Source: Candidatus Babelota bacterium
Lineage (GTDB): Bacteria; Babelota; Babeliae; Babelales; Vermiphilaceae
Length of the DNA stretch: 58,019 nt
NCBI GenBank assembly: GCA_013287855.1
Contig: JABDCY010000004.1
Coordinates: 1-58,019 of the forward strand
Reading direction: 5' to 3'
Position numbers and translations under genes: made by a program. The notes beneath the pieces are model-generated. The model saw only the letters and a list, made by a program, of their open reading frames with translations. It did not search any database and was not told the origin of the DNA. Shown here piece by piece: positions 1-8,451 of this stretch; within the stretch, counting starts at the first letter, position 1, and every line of letters starts with the position of its first letter.

Positions 1-1289
1 AATTTTTCTTGCGCGTAGAAGACACTGATGTTACCCGTTCTAAACGTGAATATATGGAATCACAGCTTGCTTCTCTTGCATGGGCGGGCATTACGTATGA
101 TCTGCCTCTTGTTATTCAGTCCGAACGAATTAATGAACATCGTGCCATGGCACAGAAATTACTTGAGCAGGGGCGCGCTTACCCCTGTTATTGTCCACCG
201 CAAAAAGAGGATGGTGATAGTGATCAAGGATTTTACAAATATGATGGTCGTTGTCGATCATTAACTCAGGCGCAACAAGATTTGAGTAAACCATTTTCGA
301 TTCGCTTCAAAATTCCTGATAACCAAAAAGCAATTACGTTTCATGATGTAATTCGCGGGCCTATCACTGTCGAGCCAGATCAGCTTGATGATTTTATTAT
401 TGTGCGTTCTGACGGCACACCAATGTACAATTTTGTGGTCGTCCTTGATGATGCTTTTATGCGCATCACCCAAGTCATTCGCGGTGAAGAACACATTTCA
501 AATACTCCAAAACAGATTTTATTATATGAAGCATGTGAATATCCTATGCCGCAATTTGCGCATTTGCCGATGATTTTGGGACCAGATGGCACCAAGTTAA
601 GCAAACGAAATGCTGCAACTTCTGTTCTTGAGTATAAATCTGCTGGTTATTTGCCTGATGCGTTGTGCAACTATTTAGTTCGTCTTGGTTGGTCACATGG
701 CGATCAGGAAATTTTTACGCAGCAAGAACTTATCTCCTATTTTTCCCTTGAGCAGGTCGGAAAAAAGGGTGCCATTTTTGATCCGAACAAACTTGCCTGG
801 ATGAATAGCATGTATATGCGCAAGCGCTCGGCACAAGATCTGTTACAGATTATGCAGCATGATGTCGGTTTTAATGTTCAAATGGAACTGCCAAAATGGT
901 CGCAAGAATCTTTGCTTGCACTGATCGATTTGTATAAAGAACGTGTGACAACGGTGGGGTCTCTCGCTAAAGAGTTAAAAGCCCTGCATGATGGTCCTGC
1001 GCATTATGATGAGCAAGCATTAGCAACATCGGTTACACCAGCAACAAAATCATATCTCGAACAACTTGTTGGTGTGCTTGAAATGACGCGCGATTTTAAG
1101 CCAGATGTTTTAACCACTGAAATAAAAAATTTGGCTAAACAGCTTGATATTAAATTAGTTGCATTAGCTCAACCAATTCGGATAGCATTGACAGGGATAA
1201 GCGCAAGCCCTGGAATTTTTGAACTTCTCGCATTATTAGGAAAACAGGAAAGCATCATGCGCTTACAAAAGTTTATTGCAACATTGTGA
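1..1289 (+). CDS. gltX: Glutamyl-tRNA synthetase, 5' end cut by the window
   Basis: Class I aminoacyl-tRNA synthetase that charges tRNA-Glu, and often tRNA-Gln in bacteria that use the amidotransferase route. The reading frame is open from base 3 and begins inside the conserved FFLRVEDTD stretch, so the HIGH signature lies upstream of the window and the TTG at base 9 is not a real start. The KMSKS loop is present as KLSKR near visible residue 198, followed by the helical anticodon-binding domain. About 428 residues are visible. It is followed after 38 bases by the fabD homologue on the same strand. Family assignment is secure; specificity for Glu alone or Glu plus Gln cannot be told from this sequence. 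Confidence 0.95.
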   Translation, partial: FFLRVEDTDVTRSKREYMESQLASLAWAGITYDLPLVIQSERINEHRAMAQKLLEQGRAYPCYCPPQKEDGDSDQGFYKYDGRCRSLTQAQQDLSKPFSIRFKIPDNQKAITFHDVIRGPITVEPDQLDDFIIVRSDGTPMYNFVVVLDDAFMRITQVIRGEEHISNTPKQILLYEACEYPMPQFAHLPMILGPDGTKLSKRNAATSVLEYKSAGYLPDALCNYLVRLGWSHGDQEIFTQQELISYFSLEQVGKKGAIFDPNKLAWMNSMYMRKRSAQDLLQIMQHDVGFNVQMELPKWSQESLLALIDLYKERVTTVGSLAKELKALHDGPAHYDEQALATSVTPATKSYLEQLVGVLEMTRDFKPDVLTTEIKNLAKQLDIKLVALAQPIRIALTGISASPGIFELLALLGKQESIMRLQKFIATL

Positions 1290-1327
1290 TACAGATCTAA
1301 TCATGTGCAAAAACGCAAGGGTTGGGT

Positions 1328-2272
1328 ATGAAAATATGCATGCTATTTCCTGAGTATGGCAGTCAATTTGTTGGCATGGGCAAAGAGTTGTATGATGAAT
1401 CTCGCATAATGCAAGAATTTTTTGAGGAAGCTTCGGGATGTTTGCCTATAAACTTCGTCAAACTTTGTTTTGCATCATCTGATGTTGAACTAGCAAAACC
1501 AGTGCACGCGTATCCCTCTCTATTTTTAATTAGTTGTTCGATTGCACAAATTCTTAAGGCAGAAGGCATTATGCCTGATGCGGTTGCAGGACATGGTATA
1601 GGGGAATACGCTGCCATGCATGCAGCTGGTGGGCTAAACTTCCCTGATGGATTGTACTTGCTCAATAAATATGCGGCATTATATCAAGAACTGTTGGCAT
1701 CAGCGCAATTTTCGAGCATTCACGTGACTGGTGTCGCATCAAATGTGGTTGAAAAATTGTGCGAGGCGTTCTGCAATGCCGGTCTGCATATTTCAATTGC
1801 TATCTACGATGCGCAACAAAATTTTGTGGTTGCAGGCCATGCACAAGCTGTTGAAGAGATCCGTGCAAATATTCGCGAACAAAGTGGTGTTGCTAAGGTG
1901 GTGCCAATCGAGATTGGGCTCCATTCTATGCTTATGCAGAATGTAGTTGAAAACTTTAAAATGTATTTAGAAAAAGTAGATTTTAAAGACATCGCAGTGC
2001 CGTTGCTGGCTTGTACCAATGGTCATGAATTACAGAAGGCATCAGAGCTGCGAGAGCAAGTGATGAAAACTATTGAAGAACCGGTGCGTTGGGATAATGT
2101 CATGACAGCATTACAAGACTATGATCTTATTCTTGAAGTTGGACCTGGTAGTAGCTTGAGTGCAGTTGTTCAGGCAAAATATCCTGATAAAAAAGTTATA
2201 AGTGTCAGCAAACCTGCTGATGTTATGTTGGTAAAAGAGATTATTGCAGAACGTGATAAGCAAACGGAGTAA
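1328..2272 (+). CDS. fabD: FabD-like malonyl-CoA:ACP transacylase homologue lacking the catalytic serine
   Basis: Full-length homologue (314 aa) of malonyl-CoA:ACP transacylase, which loads malonate onto acyl carrier protein for fatty acid synthesis. The fold is recognisable from the GSQFVGMG start, the GHxxGEY elbow, VAGH near the middle and EVGPG near the end. The nucleophile elbow reads GHGIGEY: Gly90 sits where family members have Ser (codon GGT at 1595-1597). The usual FPGQGSQ reads FPEYGSQ, and the substrate-binding Arg is replaced by Tyr at about residue 115, while the catalytic His (about residue 199) is kept. I chose ATG 1328, with AAGG seven bases upstream, over the TTG at 1322. acpP follows after 5 bases. 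Homology is clear; transferase activity is doubtful. Confidence 0.85.
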   Translation: MKICMLFPEYGSQFVGMGKELYDESRIMQEFFEEASGCLPINFVKLCFASSDVELAKPVHAYPSLFLISCSIAQILKAEGIMPDAVAGHGIGEYAAMHAAGGLNFPDGLYLLNKYAALYQELLASAQFSSIHVTGVASNVVEKLCEAFCNAGLHISIAIYDAQQNFVVAGHAQAVEEIRANIREQSGVAKVVPIEIGLHSMLMQNVVENFKMYLEKVDFKDIAVPLLACTNGHELQKASELREQVMKTIEEPVRWDNVMTALQDYDLILEVGPGSSLSAVVQAKYPDKKVISVSKPADVMLVKEIIAERDKQTE

Positions 2273-2277
2273 ATTAT

Positions 2278-2529
2278 ATGGCAACATTTGATAGAGCAGA
2301 TACGGCAAAACATGTTTTAGATATTGTGGCGCAAAAATTGAATCGTGATAAAACTACTTTGCAAGAACAGCAGACCTTTGAAGAACTTGGTGCGGATTCA
2401 CTGGATATGGTTGAAATTGTCATGCGATTGGAAGAAGTTTTTGGTATTGAAATTAAAGATGAAGATGCTGAAAAACTGACGTCGCTCAAGGATGTTATAG
2501 ATTATGTTCAACGCATAAGAACAAAATAA
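2278..2529 (+). CDS. acpP: Acyl carrier protein
   Basis: An 83-residue acyl carrier protein, the carrier of growing acyl chains. The phosphopantetheine attachment site GADSLDMVE is intact with Ser41, followed by the acidic recognition helix and the usual [11 protein letters not shown] third helix. The Shine-Dalgarno GGAG overlaps the end of the fabD homologue, so the two are co-transcribed and probably translationally linked. A strong hairpin terminator follows. The carrier looks functional even though its neighbour FabD lacks the catalytic serine. Confidence 0.95.
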   Translation: MATFDRADTAKHVLDIVAQKLNRDKTTLQEQQTFEELGADSLDMVEIVMRLEEVFGIEIKDEDAEKLTSLKDVIDYVQRIRTK

Positions 2530-2532
2530 AAT

Positions 2533-2556
2533 AAGGCAGGATTTTTTTCCTGCCTT
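2533..2556. terminator. Bidirectional hairpin terminator
   Basis: A perfect 9-bp stem, AAGGCAGGA with TCCTGCCTT, around a T6 loop lies between the convergent ends of acpP and the exported protein at 2581. It could end transcription from both sides. Confidence 0.75.
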
Positions 2557-2580
2557 AATGTCTTTTCCAATGCACTTATA

Positions 2581-3087
2581 TTAATTAAGCACGAAAATTC
2601 CCCATTTTTTAAGCAATCCATCTAGAAGGCTTGTTGGGTTATTGAATTTTTCTTTTGATGGATCCCAAGCAATGCCAGTCTTTGTTTGAAAAGATCCTTT
2701 TTGGGGGTTGTAAGAAAAAGTTGAAGTAGCATACCGGTTACTTGTGCCGGGACGAACTGTTCCATCAGACCAACTATATAATCCTTTTGGCGCCTTGGCA
2801 GCTGTGTCTTTTGCAACTAGAACTACATATTCAAGTTGATCGGCATTTATGCCGTCAGAACTTTTTAGTTGTACTGCAACATATCCTTTAGGTCCAGAAA
2901 GATCGTCAACGCGCAACCAACCATAATTATCGCCAGGAGCTATAAAAATATCAGAATTTTTTTGATTTATAAAAGACTCGGTCATTCCTTTAGGAACGAG
3001 ATATTCTGTCGCTTGAGCAGTTAATGCAACGCTCATTAAATAAGCGCATGCAAACCATACGAAATTTCGATAATTTTGAATAACCAT
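2581..3087 (-). CDS. Exported protein of unknown function (168 aa)
   Basis: I do not recognise this family. The N terminus has a charged start, a hydrophobic core (WFACAYLMSVAL) and an Ala-x-Ala site (TAQAT), so it is probably cut by signal peptidase I near residue 26 and exported. The mature part is about 140 residues, rich in beta-prone, Gly, Ser and Thr segments, with no cysteines, repeats or membrane segment. The ATG is preceded by AAAGGAGAG at good spacing. It converges with acpP and diverges from the gene at 3280. Confidence 0.7.
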   Translation of the reverse strand: MVIQNYRNFVWFACAYLMSVALTAQATEYLVPKGMTESFINQKNSDIFIAPGDNYGWLRVDDLSGPKGYVAVQLKSSDGINADQLEYVVLVAKDTAAKAPKGLYSWSDGTVRPGTSNRYATSTFSYNPQKGSFQTKTGIAWDPSKEKFNNPTSLLDGLLKKWGIFVLN

Positions 3088-3279
3088 GAGGACTCTCCTT
3101 TACTATTAAATATCTAAAGTATACCTATTATTTATAATAATTCATATTGAATATAAAAAGCAAGATTTTGCTTAAAATAAGGTGTTTTTATTAGGTAATC
3201 GGAAGCCAATAGATATCATATAATTGAAAAGTTGAAATGTTTTTTGGTATCCTAGGTATAAGAAAGGTTTGGATGGTAT

Positions 3280-3684
3280 ATGAGAAGTTATTTAAATATT
3301 TTAGGATGTGGACTTATAGTTGCTACTAATCTGATTTACAGTGTACCAGTGACAATAAGTCGAGCTGATTTTGCACAAAAATTTTTTCACCGAATATCTG
3401 AACTTACAGGTATTCCTAGTGAACAGCTCAATGGAGGTACATCGCTCGCCTCACTGGAAGACCAAGATTCAACTATCAGAAGAGATTTGATTGGGTATAC
3501 GCGCGATATGTTAATTGGAGGAATTCCCTACTTCAGCCAACTTGATGATGCTGGTCTTGATAATCTTCTAACTGTAGAAGAAGCCATCGATTATTTATAT
3601 CAATTCATTAAACCTATTGATGTCCAGGCAGAAGGTGATGCTCTTGATGGCTATGGCTATGGTATTGGTCATAGATATTATTAA
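3280..3684 (+). CDS. Exported acyl-carrier-protein-like small protein (134 aa)
   Basis: A short protein with a hydrophobic N terminus that looks like a signal peptide (about residues 1-22). Residues about 28-108 can be laid over acyl carrier protein by eye: a first helix ending ISELTGIPSEQL, a TSLASLEDQDS segment in the position of the ACP DSL site, and a last helix LTVEEAIDYLYQFI very like the ACP third helix. The Asp-Ser pair is present but the Leu after Ser is Thr, so attachment of phosphopantetheine is uncertain. The C terminus is Gly/Tyr-rich. A secreted ACP-like protein would be odd. This is inference, and an unrelated helical bundle is possible. Confidence 0.6.
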   Translation: MRSYLNILGCGLIVATNLIYSVPVTISRADFAQKFFHRISELTGIPSEQLNGGTSLASLEDQDSTIRRDLIGYTRDMLIGGIPYFSQLDDAGLDNLLTVEEAIDYLYQFIKPIDVQAEGDALDGYGYGIGHRYY

Positions 3685-4019
3685 GAATTTTATCCGAAAA
3701 TTCCAAGCATTCTCAAGAAAGCATGATAAACCACTCGTTTGTCATCCTGAACTTGTTTCAGGATCCATCTCTCACAATCAGTCTGATTTTAACAAAGCCG
3801 AAAAGTTATCTAATGATACATTTTTAATAAAAACTAATCTTACGCTGCCCACCCATTGGTAAGTCGGTGCGTGGATCCTGAAACAAGTTCAGGATGACAA
3901 ACCGGGCATTCGCAGCTTGATGTCAATATATGGAAATTTTGGCCGCATCTTATTCCTCAGTCAAATGACATAGGGCCAATATCATGTCTCGCGAGCTTAG
4001 AATTAATTTTCTGATAGCT
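3685..4019. other. Intergenic stretch occupied by a repeat element
   Basis: No convincing gene lies between the exported protein and the outer-membrane-like gene. About 250 of the 335 bases are the repeat at 3690-3941. A short open frame across it reads CHPELVSGS, which is only the translation of the terminal repeat. Confidence 0.7.
3690..3941. repeat. MITE-like repeat, copy 1, with perfect 30-bp terminal inverted repeats
   Basis: Perfect 30-bp inverted repeats lie at 3738-3767 and 3872-3901, beginning TTTGTCATCCTGAAC and ending GGATCCA. The roughly 104-base core between them has no protein potential. A second copy in the opposite orientation is at 35650-36141. The cores align closely by eye, and so do the flanks TATCCGAAAA (left) and GGAAATTTT (right), which sets the element limits wider than the inverted repeats. 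Confidence 0.85.
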
Positions 4020-5567
4020 CTAATAAACAAGTCCTGCTTTAATCCAGATGCTCCACTGTCCCATGAATGGTTTATTTGGTGTATCATTGCGAGGTTTTTC
4101 CCCGACAAATTCTACGTCTCCGCCGCCGCCAAAGAATGGTTCCGCATTCCAGCATATATCTTGCCACGCATAATTAAGGTGCGCAAAAAGTTTGTGTGTA
4201 AAGGCCATGTGCGCTGCACCTGAGTGTACATTAATATCTGCCGTGCTGATAAATACTGGTGATGGATTGTCGGTGAGTAATGCCTGGAATGCAAAATTTG
4301 TTCCATGCAGACGCGCGGTACTTTCGGTAGCTTGGCTTGCGGCGCCACTCATGAGAGTAACATTTTGAATTCCTTTAAATCCGTAGGTATTTGGTTGAAT
4401 GCCTTCTCGCAGGCACAATTTTTCTCTGCTCACAATCCAGCCATTGTACCCAAAATCAAAACTAACATCGCAATGTTTATAGCCAAACATAATGGTAAAA
4501 TCAACCTGCACGGGGCGTGAGACATTGCAGAAAAGCGTTGTTCTATTAATTGCCGGCAAGGAAGATCGAATATATGCTCCGCTGCCATCAAACTGTTTGA
4601 TCAAAATATAACGACTACCAAAGCCATTTTTGCACAGATCGAAAGACCGACGCTGTAATGATGAAAAGAGATGAGTGATAGTGGCATCAACATAGAGGCA
4701 CAAATCTTGGTCGCCATCTTTTTCCCAGATTCGCACGTGCCCGGATGCACCTAGGCCAAGCTCCCAGTGATGACCGTTACCTGCAATTGGTTCAAACAGG
4801 TAAACAGCACGTGAACGATTTCCTGTTGGGGCCACCGCATGAATATTTAAACCAACATGGCCATTATCTTGTAATAAAAAATTCCAACCAAAAATCATAT
4901 GCACATCCGCAATGCGAACGAGTGTTTTTGGACCTGCAATAGTGCCAAATCTGAGCGGTTCTTGCACATCACCAAAAGGTACGGTGCGTTTGAATGCTTC
5001 CTCAACGGACATGAGTGGTGCCGGGATAGCGACATTGCTCATATAATTTGCCGGATAGGGCGTCAAAATGCCCGTGGCATTCACGGTTTCTTTGAGTTTT
5101 AATTCGGAGCGGACCCAAGTAAGTGGTGCATATATATTGAAATAGAGTCCTTTTGCTAGCCCATCAAGACCAAAATATCCCTGAAATTGTGCCACCACAT
5201 TTTGTAGCCTTGGTTCAATAAGAACAGTGCTTTCGAACGTCTGGCTTAATCCAAAATAATCAGCCAGAATGTCATTATTTGGACGCTCAGCAACCATGCT
5301 TCCCGAAAATCTGAGCGTATTATACCCAAAAAAATATTGAGCAATGGTATGGGTGGTGAATGCTGTGACATAAGCTAAGTTCAGCGTCCACATACTCCAA
5401 TTGGAACATCTATATGGATCATAAATATAAGGAGTTACGCCTACCAGTGTCGTTACGCTATTAGTACCTTGTGGACGGGGACTAAAATAAGTTCGACCGC
5501 GCAAAGGGAGATTGCCATGCGTAAAAAAACTTGTCATGCATAAAGAAATCAATACCATGCGTTTCAT
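4020..5567 (-). CDS. Putative outer-membrane beta-barrel protein, family member A (515 aa)
   Basis: One of three paralogues in this window (with 5966 and 22853). Shared blocks, in order, are ILADYFGL, an FGDV/FGDM segment followed by LRFG, an APTG segment, FEP.IGNGHHWELG, an SFDL..NG.GSRY block and a C-terminal QW.IW.K.GLVY. The alternating aromatic/polar pattern and the C-terminal tyrosine fit an outer-membrane barrel. I chose ATG 5567, which has AAAGGAG eight bases upstream and gives a signal peptide (MKRMVLISLCMTSFFTHG). Translation from the upstream TTG is less likely. Function is unknown. A porin or major surface protein is my inference from pattern and paralogy only. Confidence 0.75.
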   Translation of the reverse strand: MKRMVLISLCMTSFFTHGNLPLRGRTYFSPRPQGTNSVTTLVGVTPYIYDPYRCSNWSMWTLNLAYVTAFTTHTIAQYFFGYNTLRFSGSMVAERPNNDILADYFGLSQTFESTVLIEPRLQNVVAQFQGYFGLDGLAKGLYFNIYAPLTWVRSELKLKETVNATGILTPYPANYMSNVAIPAPLMSVEEAFKRTVPFGDVQEPLRFGTIAGPKTLVRIADVHMIFGWNFLLQDNGHVGLNIHAVAPTGNRSRAVYLFEPIAGNGHHWELGLGASGHVRIWEKDGDQDLCLYVDATITHLFSSLQRRSFDLCKNGFGSRYILIKQFDGSGAYIRSSLPAINRTTLFCNVSRPVQVDFTIMFGYKHCDVSFDFGYNGWIVSREKLCLREGIQPNTYGFKGIQNVTLMSGAASQATESTARLHGTNFAFQALLTDNPSPVFISTADINVHSGAAHMAFTHKLFAHLNYAWQDICWNAEPFFGGGGDVEFVGEKPRNDTPNKPFMGQWSIWIKAGLVY

Positions 5568-5768
5568 CTTGATTTCTCCTTTCTCAAATCTCAAGCACGT
5601 AACTAAACAAGTCTATTTACACAACGCTCAGTGGGAATTTTATCCCAAGCGAAACTCGAGTGATCTTGGGTAAAACTTTACTGTTTTTGAAACAGCATAA
5701 ACAAGATTTTTATTCTACTTCGCCAGAAAACCCCAAGTATTTCAAGACTGGGATGAATGCCGGGGGTA

Positions 5769-5822
5769 GAACCCTTCGAAGCTCGAAGAGCGTAGTAGGG
5801 TAAACAGGCTTCGAAGAATTTC
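5769..5822. repeat. REP-like dispersed palindromic fragment
   Basis: The segment ACCCTTCGAAGCTCGAAGAG...GTAGGGT, followed by GGCTTCGAAG, resembles the fragment at 15590-15620 (CCCTTCGAAGCTCTGCAAGAG...GTAGGGT). The two seem to belong to one dispersed repeat family. Confidence 0.5.
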
Positions 5823-5888
5823 GTGCGATACACCGGCTTTTTAAGCCGGCGAGCACTTCATAAAGATGGCAATATCATGCTTGCGTAA

Positions 5889-5921
5889 ATAAAAAAAGGC
5901 TCGGAATTTCTTCCGAGCCTT
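5889..5921 (-). terminator. Rho-independent terminator of the 5966 gene
   Basis: An 11-bp stem (AAGGCTCGGAA with TTCCGAGCCTT, 5896-5906 and 5911-5921) around a 4-base loop. On the minus strand it is followed by seven T residues, the classic arrangement, 45 bases past the stop codon. Confidence 0.9.
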
Positions 5922-5965
5922 TTAGTACTAGTTTTTGTTTGCATCAGTTGATGTTACAACGGAGA

Positions 5966-8053
5966 TTAGTTAAAGGAGAGACCGCCTTTAAGCCAAACAC
6001 CCCATTGTGAAACAGCTGCGTTGCAGTTGTTTCCATTGCAATTCACGAACGTGCCGCTGGTGCTACCAACTACACAACCATTATTATTGTTGTTGCAGTT
6101 GTTGTTATTGTTGTTGTTGTTCGTGCATGAACCAAATTCAGCTTCAAAGCCTAAGCCAAGGAACGGAATCCAGTCATCGCAATCGTTCCAGTAGTAGTTG
6201 ATGCTACCAAAGACCTTGTTCGAAAGAGCACTTGGGCTGTTTGAAAGGTCGATGTCAGTTGCCTTAATGAATACTGCAGGATTTGAAGTATTAATTTGAT
6301 TTAAAGCGCCACTACCTGCTATCGATGTTAAGAACGGAACTGCTGCCGCACCTGTGTAAGCAAACTGAAAATTGTCAATATTTGGATTGGTTGAAGCGCC
6401 GCCGCAAGTAAATGCTGCTGATGAAGCATTGGTGCCACCATGAATGGTTGCAGCATTCTCAGTTGCTGATAGAGCTACAGGAGTAAATGGCGGAGTTGGC
6501 GTTGTGGCAGAGTTTTGTGTGAATCCATAGATTTGAGCATCACCTTTGAGTGCAAACTTGTTAGCGGTAATTACAGGAGCACAACGTGGGCAGAATTGCT
6601 CACCACTGCGGCCCCATAATTCATAACCCAAATCAAGTTCCCAATCACAGCTCACATAAGCAAATTTAAGTACAAAGTCGCCTTGTACTGCAATGCTTAC
6701 ATTAACATCAAGCGTAGTGAGGTTAATGAGTGGATGTAAGATCTTATTATATTGTGCATTTGGTATGCTAAATCCTGCGACAGGAGCTGCACCAACTGCT
6801 GCGGCATTTGATTGCAATCCAGCTACCGTTGAAGTCATTTCTTCAACCAGCATGTAACGGCTATTTGGTTTGCCGATCAAATCAAACGAACGTGTTTGAC
6901 GTGTTCTGAACAAGTGAGTGATGTTAGCATCCATCCATACACCGAAGTAGCGATCATCATCACAGCCTCTCCAGAGAACTGCCATAGCATTAATTTGGCC
7001 ACCAAGTTCCCAGTGTTTGCCGTTACCAATGGTTGGCTCAAAGAGACAGCCACCGCATGGACGTGTGCCAGTTGGCGCTGCGCCACGGATACCTACACCC
7101 AAGAAATAATCTTCGCATTGCCAGAAGTTCCAACCTAAAGCTGCTTCAATGTCTGAAAGAGCTGTTCTGGTTTGTCTGGTGCTTGCGAAGTTTACATTGG
7201 TTGTTGTGCTAACATTGCAGGTGTTGCAAATACGGCCGAATTTAAGTGTATCGGTCATATCACCAAAGGTATAGGTGCCGTCCATTGCTGATATCCAGCT
7301 GTGACGTAGTGAGCTGTTAGTCACTGTGCCTGAAGCCATGTAACCTGCTACATATCCTTGTGAGCCAGCGTTGGTCACAAATTCAGAAGCGCGTAAATCC
7401 CAGCGAGTCCATACTACGGGAGCATGAATTCTGAAATACATGCCGCACATCCATTCATCCAAGCCAAGATAGAGATTGAAATCTACTAAGAAGGTTTGAA
7501 TGCGAGGACAGAAGCTTACAACACTACGGAAATCAGCTGGTAATCCAAAATTATCAGCCAACCAGTCTTGAGCGCCTCTGTTTGGTGCGCAGCTACCGGA
7601 AATTACCAAAGCACCGCCATTATTGCCGTTGCCATTGTTGCAAGATGTGTTACATGAAGTGTTGCAGCCAAATGTATTGAATCCCGGAACTGTTGTGCCT
7701 AATGTTGTTGATGTAGGGAAAGCATTAAATTGCAAATCTGGTCCAAAGAGGAAGTTTGCAATGCTGCATGGTCTGAATGATTGGGTATATTCTGGTGTGA
7801 TAGTGAAGCTGCCGTAGAAGCATTCTCTATCAAATAAATTGATCTGGGTTTGCCAGCCAGCTAATTCACGTGCATCGTTAACACTTTGAGAACGAATGCT
7901 GAAATATGAGTGAGCTGAGCTGAATGTGGTTGTGCCGTTGTTATTACAGCCGCCGCCAAAGCCGCAGCTGTTGCCAGAGAAACAGCTGTCAGCGCTTACA
8001 AGTGCTGGAAACAACAGCGCTAAAGAGAAAATCCCTTTTAGCATACGTGTCAT
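5966..8053 (-). CDS. Putative Cys/Asn-rich outer-membrane beta-barrel protein, family member B (695 aa)
   Basis: Longest of the three paralogues, sharing the blocks WLADNFGLP, FGDM, APTGTRP, FEPTIGNGKHWELG, the SFDL..NSRYML block and a C-terminal QWGVWLKGGLSFN. A signal peptide ending VSADS is followed by a Cys/Gly/Asn-rich segment (residues about 22-45). Another Cys/Asn cluster lies near residues 130-145, and an asparagine run broken by single cysteines lies near 645-662. Many paired cysteines suggest disulfide cross-linking outside the cytoplasm. The start ATG has AAAGGAG seven bases upstream and the gene has its own strong terminator. A major surface protein is an inference. Confidence 0.78.
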   Translation of the reverse strand: MTRMLKGIFSLALLFPALVSADSCFSGNSCGFGGGCNNNGTTTFSSAHSYFSIRSQSVNDARELAGWQTQINLFDRECFYGSFTITPEYTQSFRPCSIANFLFGPDLQFNAFPTSTTLGTTVPGFNTFGCNTSCNTSCNNGNGNNGGALVISGSCAPNRGAQDWLADNFGLPADFRSVVSFCPRIQTFLVDFNLYLGLDEWMCGMYFRIHAPVVWTRWDLRASEFVTNAGSQGYVAGYMASGTVTNSSLRHSWISAMDGTYTFGDMTDTLKFGRICNTCNVSTTTNVNFASTRQTRTALSDIEAALGWNFWQCEDYFLGVGIRGAAPTGTRPCGGCLFEPTIGNGKHWELGGQINAMAVLWRGCDDDRYFGVWMDANITHLFRTRQTRSFDLIGKPNSRYMLVEEMTSTVAGLQSNAAAVGAAPVAGFSIPNAQYNKILHPLINLTTLDVNVSIAVQGDFVLKFAYVSCDWELDLGYELWGRSGEQFCPRCAPVITANKFALKGDAQIYGFTQNSATTPTPPFTPVALSATENAATIHGGTNASSAAFTCGGASTNPNIDNFQFAYTGAAAVPFLTSIAGSGALNQINTSNPAVFIKATDIDLSNSPSALSNKVFGSINYYWNDCDDWIPFLGLGFEAEFGSCTNNNNNNNNCNNNNNGCVVGSTSGTFVNCNGNNCNAAVSQWGVWLKGGLSFN
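6068..6123. repeat. Triplet repeat coding for polyasparagine
   Basis: A run of GTT/ATT triplets on the plus strand encodes a broken asparagine tract (AAC/AAT codons on the minus strand) near the C terminus of the 5966 protein. Such tracts can change length by slippage. Confidence 0.8.
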
Positions 8054-8451
8054 ACAATAACTCCTTTTACAAGTATGTCGTAATCACTTGATGTACATAA
8101 TAAAAAAATTTACCTACGAGATGTCCGTACCATGTTTATAGGTACGGTAAGATGAGATCGGCTTGTTCTATTACTATGCCCTCCTTTCGCTTGCATTACT
8201 TAATAAGTAACTTTTTTTGCACCATTACCAGTTAATTTATTTGAGCATCATTACGTGAAGTGTATTAGTTACTTACTGTAGACCAAACAATCGCAGATTT
8301 CAACTGTCTAAATGAGTCTGCTCATACAGATAATTTGGTCGACTAATTTTAACAGTCACAGTATAATCTCGATTATTTGAGAATGTAAAGTAAAAAATTT
8401 TAACACGTGCATGACTAGTAGAGAGAACGCACTTGCGCAGTGGAGAACAAT
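8054..8451. other. Divergent intergenic region with hairpins
   Basis: About 400 bases between the start of the outer-membrane-like gene at 8053 (minus) and the uppP-like gene (plus). No gene is seen. A 7-bp stem (CCGTACC at 8125-8131 with GGTACGG at 8141-8147) lies in the leader of the minus-strand gene. The rest is AT-rich and should hold both promoters. Confidence 0.6.

Larger units (their letters stand above)
5568..5965. other. Intergenic region between two outer-membrane-like genes
   Basis: About 400 bases without a supported gene. It holds the leader of the gene ending at 4020, an imperfect hairpin near 5640-5672, a palindromic repeat fragment (CCCTTCGAAGCTC type, about 5769-5822), a CCGGCTT/AAGCCGG hairpin near 5832-5848, and the terminator of the gene at 5966. 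Confidence 0.6.

Noticed and set aside
9-11. TTG at base 9 as the gltX start
   Set aside because: The frame is open further upstream and begins in the middle of a conserved motif, so the true start is outside the window.
3617-3862. 81-codon open frame across MITE copy 1
   Set aside because: It reads through the terminal repeat (CHPELVSGS), a common false protein from this type of repeat, and has no ribosome binding site.
6068-6123. Short repeats in the 5966 gene as a CRISPR array
   Set aside because: Units are single triplets without spacers and lie inside a coding frame. No cas genes are present in the window.
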